64,000 bases of DNA from UBA3263 sp964554335. Its GTDB lineage: Bacteria > Bacteroidota > Bacteroidia > Bacteroidales > Muribaculaceae. The stretch spans positions 1-64,000 of the forward strand of contig CAZKOF010000002.1 in the NCBI GenBank assembly GCA_964554335.1, read 5' to 3'. The translations under genes were made by a program, and so were the position numbers. The notes under the pieces were generated by a model. The model saw nothing but the letters and a program-made list of their open reading frames with translations, made no database searches and was not told the DNA's origin. Each line of letters begins with the position of its first letter. The first letter of the stretch is position 1. Below are positions 1 through 9,087 of this stretch, in pieces.

Positions 1-113
1 ATGTGCAACTTTTTCATTATAAATATTGTACTAATTTAATTCAACCAACAGGTAATTAAAAATGAAAAATTGGGGAGAGGAATGGGATGAATGGGAATTT
101 TGGGAGGAATGGG

Positions 114-131
114 GGCGGCGCACGCGCCGCC
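114..131. repeat. GC-rich perfect hairpin in the 5' spacer
   Basis: An 8-bp perfect inverted repeat (GGCGGCGC / GCGCCGCC) with a 2-nt centre lies in the 253-nt spacer before nifJ. No T-run follows directly, so it is not a classical terminator. The preceding 50 nt are G/A-rich with repeated GAATGGGA-like words. I see no convincing gene in 1-253; the short open frame there is low-complexity. Confidence 0.5.
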
Positions 132-194
132 GGCGCGACAGGGGGGGCGTTCGGTTTTTTAATTTTTCGGTTTTAATTTTTCATTTATTTTGCG

Positions 195-202
195 TACCTT
201 TG
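195..202 (+). promoter_or_regulatory. -7 box of the nifJ promoter
   Basis: TACCTTTG matches the Bacteroidota -7 consensus TAnnTTTG and lies 51 nt before the nifJ start, predicting a leader of roughly 45 nt. No clear TTTG -33 box is visible at the usual spacing. Confidence 0.7.
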
Positions 203-253
203 CGGGGTAATTGCATAAGCATTTTTTTAACCACAACTTTTTCACCATAACTC

Positions 254-3200
254 ATGAGTAAAGAAAAAAAATTCATGACGTGTGACGGTAATACGGCAGC
301 TGCGCATATTGCGTATATGTTTTCGGAAGTAGCCGCCATCTACCCCATCACACCATCATCGACGATGGCCGAGCTCGTTGACGAATGGGCAGCCAACGGT
401 CGCAAGAACATTTTCGGCGAGACGGTTCTCGTGCAGGAAATGCAGAGCGAGGGCGGCGCCGCGGGCGCAGTTCACGGCTCACTGATGAACGGCGTTTTGA
501 CGAGCACGTTCACGGCATCGCAGGGTCTTCTGCTGATGATTCCGAATATGTATAAGATTGCCGGAGAGCAGCTTCCGAGCGTGTTCCACGTGTCGGCGCG
601 CACGATTGCGAGCCACGCGCTGAGCATTTTCGGCGATCATCAGGACGTTATGTCTGTTCGCCAAACCGGCTTCGCAATGCTTGCGGAGGGATCGGTGCAG
701 GAAGTTATGGACCTCAGCGGCGTAGCTCACCTGGCGTCAATCAAGAGTTCGATTCCGTTCGTCAACTTCTTTGACGGCTTCCGCACGAGCCACGAAATCC
801 AGAAAATCGAGGTTATCGACCAGGAGGAGATCGCTCCGCTGCTCGACCGCGAGGCCCTGGCCAAGTTCCGCAGCCGCGGACTAAATCCCGAGCATCCTCA
901 GGCCCGCGGTCTGGCCGAGAACTCCGACGTGTTCTTCCAGCACCGTGAGGCTTGCAACCCGGCATATGCGAAGGTACCGGAGATCGTTGAGGAGTACATG
1001 AACCAAATTTCGGTCATTACGGGCCGCAAGTATGGTCTGTTCAACTATTATGGCGCACCGGACGCCGACCGCGTCATCATTGCGATGGGTTCGGTTTGTC
1101 AGGCCGCTGAAGAGGCTATCGACCACCTGAACGCTCAGGGCGAGAAGGTTGGCATCGTTGAGGTTCACCTCTACCGTCCGTTCTCGGCCAAGCATTTCCT
1201 TGCGGCCGTTCCGAAGACGGCGAAGCGCATTGCCGTCCTCGACCGCACGAAGGAGCCCGGCGCGAACGGCGAGCCTCTGCTGCTCGACGTCAAGGAGTGC
1301 TTCTACGGAAAGGAGAATGCTCCGGAAATTGTTGGCGGTCGCTATGCTCTGGCGTCTAAAGACACGACTCCGGCAATGATTATCTCAGTGTTTGAGAACC
1401 TCGCTCTTCCGAAGCCCAAAGATAAATTCACGGTCGGCATCATTGATGACGTCACTTTCACCTCGCTGCCTCCAAAGGAGGAGATCGCCTTGGGCGACAA
1501 GAGCACATATGAGGCCAAATTCTATGGCTTGGGCGCAGACGGTACCGTCGGTGCAAACAAGAACTCGGTGAAGATTATCGGCGAGAACACCGACAAGTAT
1601 TGTCAGGCCTACTTCGCGTATGACTCGAAGAAGTCGGGCGGCTTTACCTGCTCGCACCTTCGCTTCGGCGACGCACCGATCCGTTCGACCTATCTGGTAA
1701 CGACGCCTAACTTCGTTGCCTGTCACGTTCAGGCATATCTGCATCTCTATGATGTTACGAAGGGTCTTCGCGACGGCGGCACTTTCCTGCTGAACACCAT
1801 CTGGGAGGGCGACGAACTCGCCGCCAACCTGCCCAACAAGGTCAAGCGCTATTTTGCCCGTCACAACATCACGGTTTATTATATCAACGCAACGCAGATT
1901 GCCCGCGAAATCGGTTTGGGCAACCGCACGAACACGATTCTTCAGAGCGCGTTCTTCCGCATCACGGGCGTTATTCCCGTAGACCTGGCCATCGAGCAGA
2001 TGAAGAAGTTCATCGTTAAGTCTTATGGCAAGAAAGGTCAGGACATCGTTGACAAGAACTATGCGGCAGTTGACCGCGGCGGCGAATACAAGCAGCTTGC
2101 CGTCGATCCCGCATGGGCAAATCTGGCCGACGACGAACACGCCGCCAACAATGACCCTGAATTCATTAACCGCGTTGTTCGTCCCATCAATGCACAGGAT
2201 GGCGACTCTCTGACGGTCAAGGACTTTGCAGACTGCGCCGACGGCGCCTGGGAACAGGGTACGGCCAAGTATGAGAAGCGAGGCGTTGCCGCTTACGTTC
2301 CTCATTGGGATCCGGCCAACTGCATACAGTGTAACAAGTGTGCGTTCGTATGTCCCCACGCTGCTATCCGTCCGTTCGTTCTGACAGAGCAGGAAGCAGC
2401 CGGCGCGCCTTTCGGCGGCGACCGTCTCATCCCCGCTATCGGCACCGCGTTCAAGGGCATGAGCTTCATTCAGAGCGTTGACGTTCTCGACTGTCTCGGT
2501 TGCGGCAACTGCGTAGACGTCTGCCCCGGCAAGAAGGGCGTGAAGGCTCTCGAGTTCAAGTCGCTGGAAGAGGAGATGTTCGAGCAGACGGAATGGGACT
2601 ACTGCGTCAACAACGTTAAGTCGAAGCAGGATCTCGTTGACATTCAGCTCAACGTCAAGAATTCGCAGTTCGCAACCCCTTACTTCGAGTTCTCGGGCGC
2701 ATGTTCGGGCTGCGGCGAGACTCCCTACGTCAAGCTGATTTCGCAGCTCTACGGTACCCGCGAGATGGTTGCCAACGCAACGGGCTGCTCATCGATATAC
2801 TCCGGTTCGGTTCCCTCGACGCCCTACACGACGAACGAGAAGGGTCAAGGTCCTGCATGGGGCAACTCACTCTTCGAGGACTTCGCAGAGTTCGGCCTCG
2901 GCATGACGATTGCGAACAAGAAGATGCGCGAGCGCGTTGAAGGTCTCGTGCGCAAGGGCCTGACTTGCGACTGCTGCTCCGATGAGCTGAAGGCTCTCTT
3001 CGCCGAATGGCTCGAAGTCAAGGAAATCGGCGACAAGAGCCGCGAGGTAGCCGACAAGATTATCCCTCTGATCGAGCAGGGCACCTGTGACATCTGCAAG
3101 GAGCTCACCGAGCTGAAGGGTTATCTGGTCAAGCGCGCCCACTGGGTAATTGCGGGCGACGGCGCCGCCTATGACATCGGCTTCGGCGGTCTGGACCACG

Positions 3201-3820
3201 TGCTTGCCAGCGGCGAGAATATCAACGTCATCGTTGTAGACACGGAGGTTTACTCGAACACCGGCGGCCAGGCATCGAAGGCCACTCCGGTCGGCGCCAT
3301 CGCGAAGTTTGCCGCTGCCGGCAAGCGCGTGCGCAAGAAAGATCTGGGTCTGATTGCCTCGACCTATGGCTACGTTTACTGCGCACAAATCGCCATGGGT
3401 GCCGACAACGCTCAGACGCTCAAGGCTATCCGCGAGGCTGAGGCGTACGACGGCCCGTCGATCATCATTGCTTACGCTCCCTGTATCAACCACGGTCTGA
3501 AGGCCGGCATGGGCAAGTCGCAGAAGGAAGAGCAGCTGGCAGTTGAATGCGGCTACTGGCACCTGTGGCGCTACAACCCCGCGCTGGAGGCCGAGGGCAA
3601 GAACCCCTTCACGCTCGACAGCAAGGAGCCGCAGTGGGACAAGTTCGAAGACTTCCTCAAAGGCGAGGTCCGCTTCGCCAGCGTGTTGAAGTCGATGCCC
3701 GACCAGGCAGCCGAACTCTTCGCAGCCGCCAAGTCCAACGCCCAGTGGCGTTATAACAACTACCGCCGTCTGGCCCGCCAACAGTGGGGAGCAGACCCCG
3801 AGGCCGGCAAGGAGGAGTAA
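254..3820 (+). CDS. nifJ: pyruvate:ferredoxin (flavodoxin) oxidoreductase
   Basis: Oxidises pyruvate with CoA to acetyl-CoA and CO2 and passes electrons to ferredoxin or flavodoxin; a cytoplasmic core enzyme of anaerobic energy metabolism. The 1188-residue length fits the one-chain homodimeric family. The N-terminal pyrimidine-binding domain carries YPITPSS near residue 30. A two-cluster ferredoxin-like insert has CIQCNKC at about 690 and CLGCGNC at about 747. The SGACSGCGETPY segment near 815 supplies cysteines of the proximal cluster, and GDGAAYDIG near 968 with the following NTGGQ is the TPP/Mg site. The gene is monocistronic, with its own promoter and a strong downstream hairpin. All cluster and cofactor motifs look intact. 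Confidence 0.98.
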   Translation: MSKEKKFMTCDGNTAAAHIAYMFSEVAAIYPITPSSTMAELVDEWAANGRKNIFGETVLVQEMQSEGGAAGAVHGSLMNGVLTSTFTASQGLLLMIPNMYKIAGEQLPSVFHVSARTIASHALSIFGDHQDVMSVRQTGFAMLAEGSVQEVMDLSGVAHLASIKSSIPFVNFFDGFRTSHEIQKIEVIDQEEIAPLLDREALAKFRSRGLNPEHPQARGLAENSDVFFQHREACNPAYAKVPEIVEEYMNQISVITGRKYGLFNYYGAPDADRVIIAMGSVCQAAEEAIDHLNAQGEKVGIVEVHLYRPFSAKHFLAAVPKTAKRIAVLDRTKEPGANGEPLLLDVKECFYGKENAPEIVGGRYALASKDTTPAMIISVFENLALPKPKDKFTVGIIDDVTFTSLPPKEEIALGDKSTYEAKFYGLGADGTVGANKNSVKIIGENTDKYCQAYFAYDSKKSGGFTCSHLRFGDAPIRSTYLVTTPNFVACHVQAYLHLYDVTKGLRDGGTFLLNTIWEGDELAANLPNKVKRYFARHNITVYYINATQIAREIGLGNRTNTILQSAFFRITGVIPVDLAIEQMKKFIVKSYGKKGQDIVDKNYAAVDRGGEYKQLAVDPAWANLADDEHAANNDPEFINRVVRPINAQDGDSLTVKDFADCADGAWEQGTAKYEKRGVAAYVPHWDPANCIQCNKCAFVCPHAAIRPFVLTEQEAAGAPFGGDRLIPAIGTAFKGMSFIQSVDVLDCLGCGNCVDVCPGKKGVKALEFKSLEEEMFEQTEWDYCVNNVKSKQDLVDIQLNVKNSQFATPYFEFSGACSGCGETPYVKLISQLYGTREMVANATGCSSIYSGSVPSTPYTTNEKGQGPAWGNSLFEDFAEFGLGMTIANKKMRERVEGLVRKGLTCDCCSDELKALFAEWLEVKEIGDKSREVADKIIPLIEQGTCDICKELTELKGYLVKRAHWVIAGDGAAYDIGFGGLDHVLASGENINVIVVDTEVYSNTGGQASKATPVGAIAKFAAAGKRVRKKDLGLIASTYGYVYCAQIAMGADNAQTLKAIREAEAYDGPSIIIAYAPCINHGLKAGMGKSQKEEQLAVECGYWHLWRYNPALEAEGKNPFTLDSKEPQWDKFEDFLKGEVRFASVLKSMPDQAAELFAAAKSNAQWRYNNYRRLARQQWGADPEAGKEE

Positions 3821-3842
3821 CCCCCTGACATTCGCTAACACT

Positions 3843-3882
3843 AAAGACCTTAAGGACTTTAAAGTCTTTAAGGTCTTTTTTC
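3843..3882 (+). terminator. nifJ terminator (long inverted repeat plus T-run)
   Basis: Two 18-nt arms (3843-3860 and 3861-3878) are reverse complements with a single mismatch and no spacer, followed by a run of T. It sits 22 nt after the nifJ stop and just before the sirtuin gene. The arms are built from AAGG/GACTTT words, so it may also be a dispersed repeat that serves as a terminator. Confidence 0.8.
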
Positions 3883-3894
3883 CTTTGACATCGC

Positions 3895-4587
3895 ATGAAA
3901 AAGAAACTCGTATTTCTCACGGGCGCGGGAGTCAGCGCCGAGAGCGGCATCAGGACGTTTAGAGATGCCGACGGACTTTGGGAGCAGTATCCGGTGATGG
4001 ACGTTTGCAGCGCCACGGGCTTCCGGCGCAATCCGGAGCTGGTTCATCAGTTCTATAATGAGCGGCGGCGGCAGCTCGGCGAGGTCGAGCCGAACGCCGC
4101 GCATTGTGCAATCGCCTGCATGGCCGCTGATTTTGACGTTTATGTCGTTACGCAGAACGTCGATAACCTGCATGAGCGGGCGGGAACGCCGGCGGAGCGC
4201 ATCATTCACCTGCACGGCGAACTGATGAAGGTGAGGGCTCTCGACGACGCGAGCCTCGTCTATGAGTTGCGGCCGCCCGAAATCGAGACTACGCCGTCTA
4301 CGCGCATAGAGGGTCATTACGTTCGGCCTCACATAGTGTTTTTCGAGGAGGCCGTGCCGATGATAGAGCCTGCGGCGGAGGTCGTGGCCGAGGCCGACAT
4401 TCTGGTCATAGTCGGCACGTCGCTCAACGTCTATCCGGCCGCGGGGCTCATAAACTACGCGCGTGCTGACGCTGACATCTACTATATTGACCCGAATCCC
4501 GCCGCGGTCGGTCCGCGGGTGCATGTGATTGCCGAGCCTGCAACCCGCGGCATGGAGATCCTGGCGGGGCTGCTTTCTGCAAAATAA
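3895..4587 (+). CDS. Sir2-family NAD-dependent protein deacylase without zinc-site cysteines
   Basis: Removes acyl groups from protein lysines using NAD+; cytoplasmic. The N-terminus has the NAD-binding TGAGVSAESGI signature followed by FRDADGLW. TQNVDNLH and the catalytic HLHGEL (about residue 103) follow, and GTSLNVYPAAGL closes the Rossmann fold. At 230 residues it is a compact bacterial sirtuin like CobB. No cysteine occurs between HLHGEL and RPHIVFFEE, where CobB-type sirtuins have the zinc ribbon. It begins 13 nt after the nifJ terminator. The substrate cannot be told from sequence. Confidence 0.9.
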   Translation: MKKKLVFLTGAGVSAESGIRTFRDADGLWEQYPVMDVCSATGFRRNPELVHQFYNERRRQLGEVEPNAAHCAIACMAADFDVYVVTQNVDNLHERAGTPAERIIHLHGELMKVRALDDASLVYELRPPEIETTPSTRIEGHYVRPHIVFFEEAVPMIEPAAEVVAEADILVIVGTSLNVYPAAGLINYARADADIYYIDPNPAAVGPRVHVIAEPATRGMEILAGLLSAK

Positions 4588-4627
4588 GGCAGTTTACGAG
4601 GCGAAAACTTGCAAAATAAGGCAGTTT
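4578..4627 (+). repeat. two 18-nt direct repeats, 32-nt period, at the nspC promoter
   Basis: TGCAAAATAAGGCAGTTT occurs at 4578-4595 and again at 4610-4627. The first copy contains the sirtuin stop codon; the second lies between the -33 and -7 boxes of the nspC promoter. The 32-nt spacing is about three helical turns, so a regulator could bind both on one DNA face. Confidence 0.7.
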
Positions 4628-4639
4628 GCATTAACTTTG
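4609..4639 (+). promoter_or_regulatory. nspC promoter
   Basis: TAACTTTG at 4632-4639 is the -7 box and TTG at 4609-4611 the -33 box, separated by 20 nt. The predicted transcript has a leader of about 45 nt that includes a (AT)10 tract. Confidence 0.75.
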
Positions 4640-4666
4640 CGGGAAGTAACATTTTGATTTTTAGCA

Positions 4667-4686
4667 ATATATATATATATATATAT
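4667..4686 (+). repeat. (AT)10 dinucleotide tract before nspC
   Basis: Ten uninterrupted AT units end 3 nt before the nspC start codon, inside the translation initiation region. Slippage would change the leader length and initiation context without touching the protein. Confidence 0.85.
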
Positions 4687-4689
4687 TTA

Positions 4690-5820
4690 ATGAGAGTTGA
4701 AGAGTTGAAGACGCCGTTTTATGTCGTGTATGAGGATAAACTCAGGCATAATATCGAGGTGATACGTGAGGTTGGCCGTCGGGCCGGCGTTGAGATAATC
4801 ATGGCGTTCAAGGCGAATGCGCTTTGGCGTACGTTTCCGATTTTCCGGGAGTATGGCGTGAGGGCAACAGCAAGTTCGCTCAATGAGTTGCGGCTTGCGC
4901 GGGAGGAGTTGTGTGAGAAGGTGCATACGTATTGTCCGGCATATACGGAGGCGACTATCGGGGAGTATCTCGACGGGTCGAGCCACATCACGTTTAATTC
5001 GCTGAGTCAGGCGGAGCGTTTTCTTCCGGCGGTAAAGGCGCGGGGAGGGCAGGTTTCGGCGGGTCTGCGGGTAAATCCGCAGTGTTCGGTGATAGAGACG
5101 GACCTGTATAATCCGGCGCTTCCGGGTTCGCGTTTCGGCGTTAGCGCCGAGGATATGCCGGAGCGTCTGCCGGAAGGGATAAAGGGGCTGCATTTCCACG
5201 CTCTGTGTGAGAGCGGCGCCGAGGAGCTGGCGCGGGTTCTGGAGGCTTTCGAGGAGCAGTTCGGGCGCTTTTTGCCGGAGTTGAAGTGGGTCAACATGGG
5301 GGGCGGGCATCTGATGACCCGCGAGGGTTATGACCGGGAACTGCTCATCGGGTTGCTGCGCGGGTTCCGGGAGCGTCATCCGAACGTGCATGTCATTTTG
5401 GAGCCGGGTTCGGCGTGGACGTGGCGCACGGGCGATTTGATTACGGAGGTTGTCGACGTTGTCGAGAACCAGAGCGTTAAGACGGCGATTGTTGACGTCA
5501 GCTTTGCCTGCCATATGCCTGACACACTGGAGATGCCCTATCAGCCGGCAATCACGGAGTCGCGGCCCGGGGCGGAGTATTCTTACCGCCTGGGGGGCAA
5601 TTCGTGTCTTAGCGGCGATTATGTCGGCGACTGGCAATTTGAGGAGCCTCTGGTTCCGGGCCGGCGCCTGACGCTGGAGGATATGAACCATTACACGACG
5701 GTCAAGACGACGATGTTTAACGGCATTGCGCATCCTGCGATTGTTCTGTGCCGGAGCAACGGAGAGTGTGAGACGCTCCGGGAATTCACATATGAGGATT
5801 ATAAATCACGCATGAGCTGA
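4690..5820 (+). CDS. nspC: carboxynorspermidine decarboxylase
   Basis: PLP enzyme that decarboxylates carboxy(nor)spermidine in the bacterial polyamine route; cytoplasmic. The first motif, TPFYVVYEDKL, is typical of the fold-III decarboxylase family. The PLP lysine lies in MAFKANALW (K41), the HFHALCES and MGGGH segments line the active site, and SCLSGD near the C-terminus supplies the partner-subunit cysteine. Start chosen at ATG 4690 (376 residues): an in-frame start at 4609 would translate promoter and AT tract. The carboxynorspermidine dehydrogenase partner is not in this window. The next gene begins 6 nt downstream. Confidence 0.93.
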   Translation: MRVEELKTPFYVVYEDKLRHNIEVIREVGRRAGVEIIMAFKANALWRTFPIFREYGVRATASSLNELRLAREELCEKVHTYCPAYTEATIGEYLDGSSHITFNSLSQAERFLPAVKARGGQVSAGLRVNPQCSVIETDLYNPALPGSRFGVSAEDMPERLPEGIKGLHFHALCESGAEELARVLEAFEEQFGRFLPELKWVNMGGGHLMTREGYDRELLIGLLRGFRERHPNVHVILEPGSAWTWRTGDLITEVVDVVENQSVKTAIVDVSFACHMPDTLEMPYQPAITESRPGAEYSYRLGGNSCLSGDYVGDWQFEEPLVPGRRLTLEDMNHYTTVKTTMFNGIAHPAIVLCRSNGECETLREFTYEDYKSRMS

Positions 5821-5826
5821 GAGAAG

Positions 5827-6822
5827 ATGTTTTTTAGTGTAATCATACCGGTGTATAACCGACGCGACGAGGTTGCGTCACTGTTGGAGAGTCTACAGGC
5901 GCAGACGGTCAGGAATTTCGAGGTCATCATTGTTGATGACGGGTCGACGGAGGCGTGTGGCGCGGAGTGTGAGCCCTACGGGGAGTTTGTCAGGTATTAT
6001 TGGAAGGAGAACGAGGGACGCTCCCCGGCGCGCAACTATGGGATGGAGCGCGCGCGGGGGGATTATTTCGTGTTTTTCGACTCCGACTGCGTGATTCCTG
6101 CGGAGTATTTCGAGCGGCTGGAGGAGCGGCTCCGGGAGCATCCGGTTGACTGCTACGGCGGGCCGGATGCGGCGCATGAGTCGTTTACGCCGCTTCAGAA
6201 GGCGATAAATTTCGCGATGACGTCGTTCCTGACTACCGGTGGCATCCGCGGGGGTAAGGTGCAGCTGGAGAAGTTCACGCCGCGGACGTTCAACACGGGG
6301 TTCCGCCGCGAGGTGTGGGAGCGTGTCGGAGGGTTCCGGGAGATGTTTTCGGAGGATATCGACATGTCGACGCGCATCCGTCGGGAGGGTTTTTCGATTG
6401 CCCTGTTGCGGGATTGTGCGGTTTATCACCGTCGGCGCCTGAGCATGAAGAAGTTTGCCCGTCAGGTCTACGTTTTCGGCATGAGCCGCATTACGCTGAA
6501 ACAGTTGTATCCGGGGTCGCTGAAGGCGGTTCACACGCTTCCGGCGCTTTTCTTGCTGGGGTCGGTGTTTTTGTTGCTGATGGGGGCGATAGTCAGCCCG
6601 TGGTGGCTATTGCCGTTGGGCGTTTATGTCGCGGCGTTGTTTGTTGCGTCGTTGGTTTCGACGCGTTCGCTGAAGATTGCGCTGATGGCGGTTCCGGCGT
6701 CGTTGGTGCAGCTTTATGGCTATGGGGCGGGTTTCCTGAAGGCGTGGTTCACGCAAATTCTGCTTGGTCGCGGCCGTAATCTTGAAGCGGAGCTGCGTAT
6801 CAGACAAGGAAAAAATGAGTAA
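5827..6822 (+). CDS. membrane-anchored family 2 glycosyltransferase
   Basis: Predicted inverting glycosyltransferase working at the inner face of the cytoplasmic membrane, probably in surface-glycan assembly; donor and acceptor unknown. GT-A features are SVIIPVYNRRDEV at the N-terminus, IIVDDGS near residue 36, a DSD metal motif near 81 and SEDIDMSTRIRREG as the acceptor/catalytic-base region. About residues 238-325 hold two to three hydrophobic segments, then a basic tail. It follows nspC by 6 nt and precedes radC by 3 nt, so the three are probably co-transcribed. Functional linkage within this operon is unclear. Confidence 0.88.
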   Translation: MFFSVIIPVYNRRDEVASLLESLQAQTVRNFEVIIVDDGSTEACGAECEPYGEFVRYYWKENEGRSPARNYGMERARGDYFVFFDSDCVIPAEYFERLEERLREHPVDCYGGPDAAHESFTPLQKAINFAMTSFLTTGGIRGGKVQLEKFTPRTFNTGFRREVWERVGGFREMFSEDIDMSTRIRREGFSIALLRDCAVYHRRRLSMKKFARQVYVFGMSRITLKQLYPGSLKAVHTLPALFLLGSVFLLLMGAIVSPWWLLPLGVYVAALFVASLVSTRSLKIALMAVPASLVQLYGYGAGFLKAWFTQILLGRGRNLEAELRIRQGKNE

Positions 6823-6825
6823 GCC

Positions 6826-7503
6826 ATGTTGAAGGATTTCGCAGATGAGGATAAGCCTCGCGAGAAGGCGCTGCAGCAGGGCATCGGGGTCTTGACCAAC
6901 GCCGAGTTACTGGCGATTTTGCTGCGGGTCGGGGTCAGAGGGCGCAGTGTCATCGACGTTGCGCGAGACATTCTCGATAAGTTCGGCAACGATCTCGGGC
7001 GGCTGGCCTCGGCGTCGCCGAGGGAGCTGACGCAGCTGGTTCCGGGCATCGGCCCGACAAAGGCAATCACGGTTATCGCGGCTCTGGAGTTAGGTCAGCG
7101 TTGCCGTCGGGCCGCGGCGCGCGAGCGTCAGCAGATGACGGGGTCGGACAAGATTTATGACTACGTCCGCCACGATATTGAAGACCTTGACCATGAGGAA
7201 TTCCGCGTCTTGTTGCTGAACAAGCGCTTAGGGGTAATCGGTCTGGAGCATATTTCGTCGGGGGGCATGGACGCCACGACGGTCGACGTGCGCATGGTCA
7301 TAAAGCGAGCGCTCGACGCCAGGGCCGTCGGTATGGCGTTGATTCACAACCATCCGTCGGGGGCGCTCACGCCGTCGCCGGCCGACGACGCGCTGACGCG
7401 TAAGATCAAAGCTGCGGCCGAGTTGTTTGATATCCGTATGGTTGACCATATCATCGTTGCACCGACGGGCTACTATAGTTATAACGACCGCGGGCGCCTG
7501 TGA
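6826..7503 (+). CDS. radC: RadC/JAMM-domain DNA repair family protein
   Basis: RadC-family protein of 225 residues, the usual full length. The N-terminal half has a helix-hairpin-helix-like segment (LTQLVPGIGPTKA, about residues 65-80). The C-terminal JAMM/MPN+ domain has HNHPSG (about 174-179) followed by SPADD, the zinc-metalloprotease-like constellation. The role of chromosomal RadC is unsettled: the original repair phenotype in E. coli was reassigned, and homologs often travel with mobile DNA. Here it sits in a housekeeping operon. Confidence 0.93.
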   Translation: MLKDFADEDKPREKALQQGIGVLTNAELLAILLRVGVRGRSVIDVARDILDKFGNDLGRLASASPRELTQLVPGIGPTKAITVIAALELGQRCRRAAARERQQMTGSDKIYDYVRHDIEDLDHEEFRVLLLNKRLGVIGLEHISSGGMDATTVDVRMVIKRALDARAVGMALIHNHPSGALTPSPADDALTRKIKAAAELFDIRMVDHIIVAPTGYYSYNDRGRL

Positions 7504-7521
7504 ATTATTGGAAAAATGTTG

Positions 7522-7529
7522 TATATTTG
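7522..7529 (+). promoter_or_regulatory. -7 box before the DUF6057 gene
   Basis: TATATTTG fits TAnnTTTG and ends 22 nt before the ATG at 7552. It lies in the short spacer after radC, so the next gene pair can be expressed separately. Confidence 0.65.
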
Positions 7530-7551
7530 CGGGAGTAATTCAAAACGAGCT

Positions 7552-9075
7552 ATGAAGAAGTATGATAACCGGGTGACGGCCGCGGTGATGGCGGTTGCAT
7601 TTATGGCGATGTATCTCGGCGTGTACCGTCACGTTTTGATTTTTCATGAGCAGCATTATCTTTTCCGCTTTTCGTGGAGCTACCTGACGGAGCTTGTGCA
7701 TCAGAAGGGCGTGTGGGCTCCCGCGGAGGAGTTTATGGCGCAGTTTGGCTACTATCCGTGGCTTGCGGCGGGAATATGGACGATTGTGTTGGCCGGCGTC
7801 TATCTGCTGACGCGCGACGCCATACGTCGGCTGACGGGGCTGCGTGACCGATTGGGCGTCAGCACGTTGCTTCCGATATGGATATTTTTTCAGACAGTAG
7901 ATATCGACACGACGCTGCAATCGGCGGTTCAGGCCGTAGCGGCGGTCGTTGGCATTTGGATCGTCGCGTTGGCGTTCGGTCGGTTCATTCCGAAGCCGCG
8001 TATCAGCGTCGGCGAGAAGTGGCGGTGGTTGCAGTGGGTTGCGCCGGCGGTTTTCTGCATCGCCCTCGGCGGGGCATATTACGGGACTTTCCGTGCTCGC
8101 GACCTGATGATGCCCAACGGCAAGGAGCGGCACTTCACCCGCGAGCAGATGGCGCGCCAGAAGGAGAATGAGCGCCTGATGATAAAGACAATCCAGGCGG
8201 TCAGGCGCAGCGATTGGGATGAGGTCACGGAGCTTGTCGACCGTCAGGTCGCCACGGGGACGAAGAATCATCTGATGACGTATTTCCGCGCGATGGCGCT
8301 ATATCATAAGGGCGAGCTGCTTGACCGCCTGTTTGAGCATCCGCAATATTACGGGCCGACAACGCTGTTTTTCCCGTGGAAAGCCGACAAGAACCAGGCT
8401 GAATACGGCGGCTACGTCTATGAGCAGCTCGGGGCGCTGAATTCGGCGCTCCACTGGGAGTTTGAGGCCCTGGTAGGGTGGGGCGAGACGGCTCATCATC
8501 TTATCAACCTCAGCCGCTATCTTATCGCGACGGGGCGCGGCGAGCAGGCGCGCAAGTTCATCGCCCCGCTGAAGCAGACGCTCTTTTACCGCCGGACGGC
8601 GCGTCAGCTCGAGCAATGGCGCGCGGCGGACGAGGTTCCGGGGCTCAGAGACGCGCTCAAAGACGCGTCGCAGACGCCGATGCGCGCCGACAATGTGCTC
8701 AACATCGCCGGCGACTGCAAATATATTCTCATGCACGACCCCGGCAATGAGATGGCGCGGCAGTATCTGATGACGACATTGTTGTTGGCCAACAATCTCG
8801 GGGCGTTCTACAGGAACCTGCAGGAGTATTACGGCGGCGGGCAGAAGCTGCCGCGGATGTTTGAGGAGGCGCTATGTCTTGTGCGCCTCAACTACGGGTC
8901 GGAGCGTCTGGCGGCCGACGGCTTTGCAATCTCGCCGGAGGTCGACGCAGACTTCCGTGCATTTCTTGCCGAGAAGAACAAGGGAAAATTCACTACTTTC
9001 ACGCCCGCGCAGAAGGCGACCTATTGGTATTATCTCTCATTTCTCAGCCCCGAGGGCGCGACGTTGAACTTTTAA
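7552..9075 (+). CDS. DUF6057-like multipass membrane protein with helical C-terminal half
   Basis: Start set at ATG 7552 (507 residues), because the in-frame upstream start at 7516 would put the promoter inside the gene. The N-terminal 190 residues contain about four to five hydrophobic segments. The rest is soluble and helix-rich, with repeat-like stretches such as HLINLSRYLIATGRGEQARKF, so a TPR-like fold is plausible. I recognise it as similar to DUF6057 proteins of Bacteroidales; no activity is known to me. It is followed after 12 nt by a lipoprotein with PD40 repeats and one haem motif, an arrangement that suggests one cell-envelope complex. Confidence 0.7.
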   Translation: MKKYDNRVTAAVMAVAFMAMYLGVYRHVLIFHEQHYLFRFSWSYLTELVHQKGVWAPAEEFMAQFGYYPWLAAGIWTIVLAGVYLLTRDAIRRLTGLRDRLGVSTLLPIWIFFQTVDIDTTLQSAVQAVAAVVGIWIVALAFGRFIPKPRISVGEKWRWLQWVAPAVFCIALGGAYYGTFRARDLMMPNGKERHFTREQMARQKENERLMIKTIQAVRRSDWDEVTELVDRQVATGTKNHLMTYFRAMALYHKGELLDRLFEHPQYYGPTTLFFPWKADKNQAEYGGYVYEQLGALNSALHWEFEALVGWGETAHHLINLSRYLIATGRGEQARKFIAPLKQTLFYRRTARQLEQWRAADEVPGLRDALKDASQTPMRADNVLNIAGDCKYILMHDPGNEMARQYLMTTLLLANNLGAFYRNLQEYYGGGQKLPRMFEEALCLVRLNYGSERLAADGFAISPEVDADFRAFLAEKNKGKFTTFTPAQKATYWYYLSFLSPEGATLNF

Positions 9076-9087
9076 GAATTTGATGGA

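Noticed and set aside
62..250. 62-codon open frame before nifJ
   Set aside because: Low-complexity Gly/Trp/Arg-rich translation that runs through the nifJ promoter; no family resemblance.
1385..2359. 324-codon minus-strand frame inside nifJ
   Set aside because: Antisense shadow of a strongly conserved gene in GC-rich DNA; no domains.
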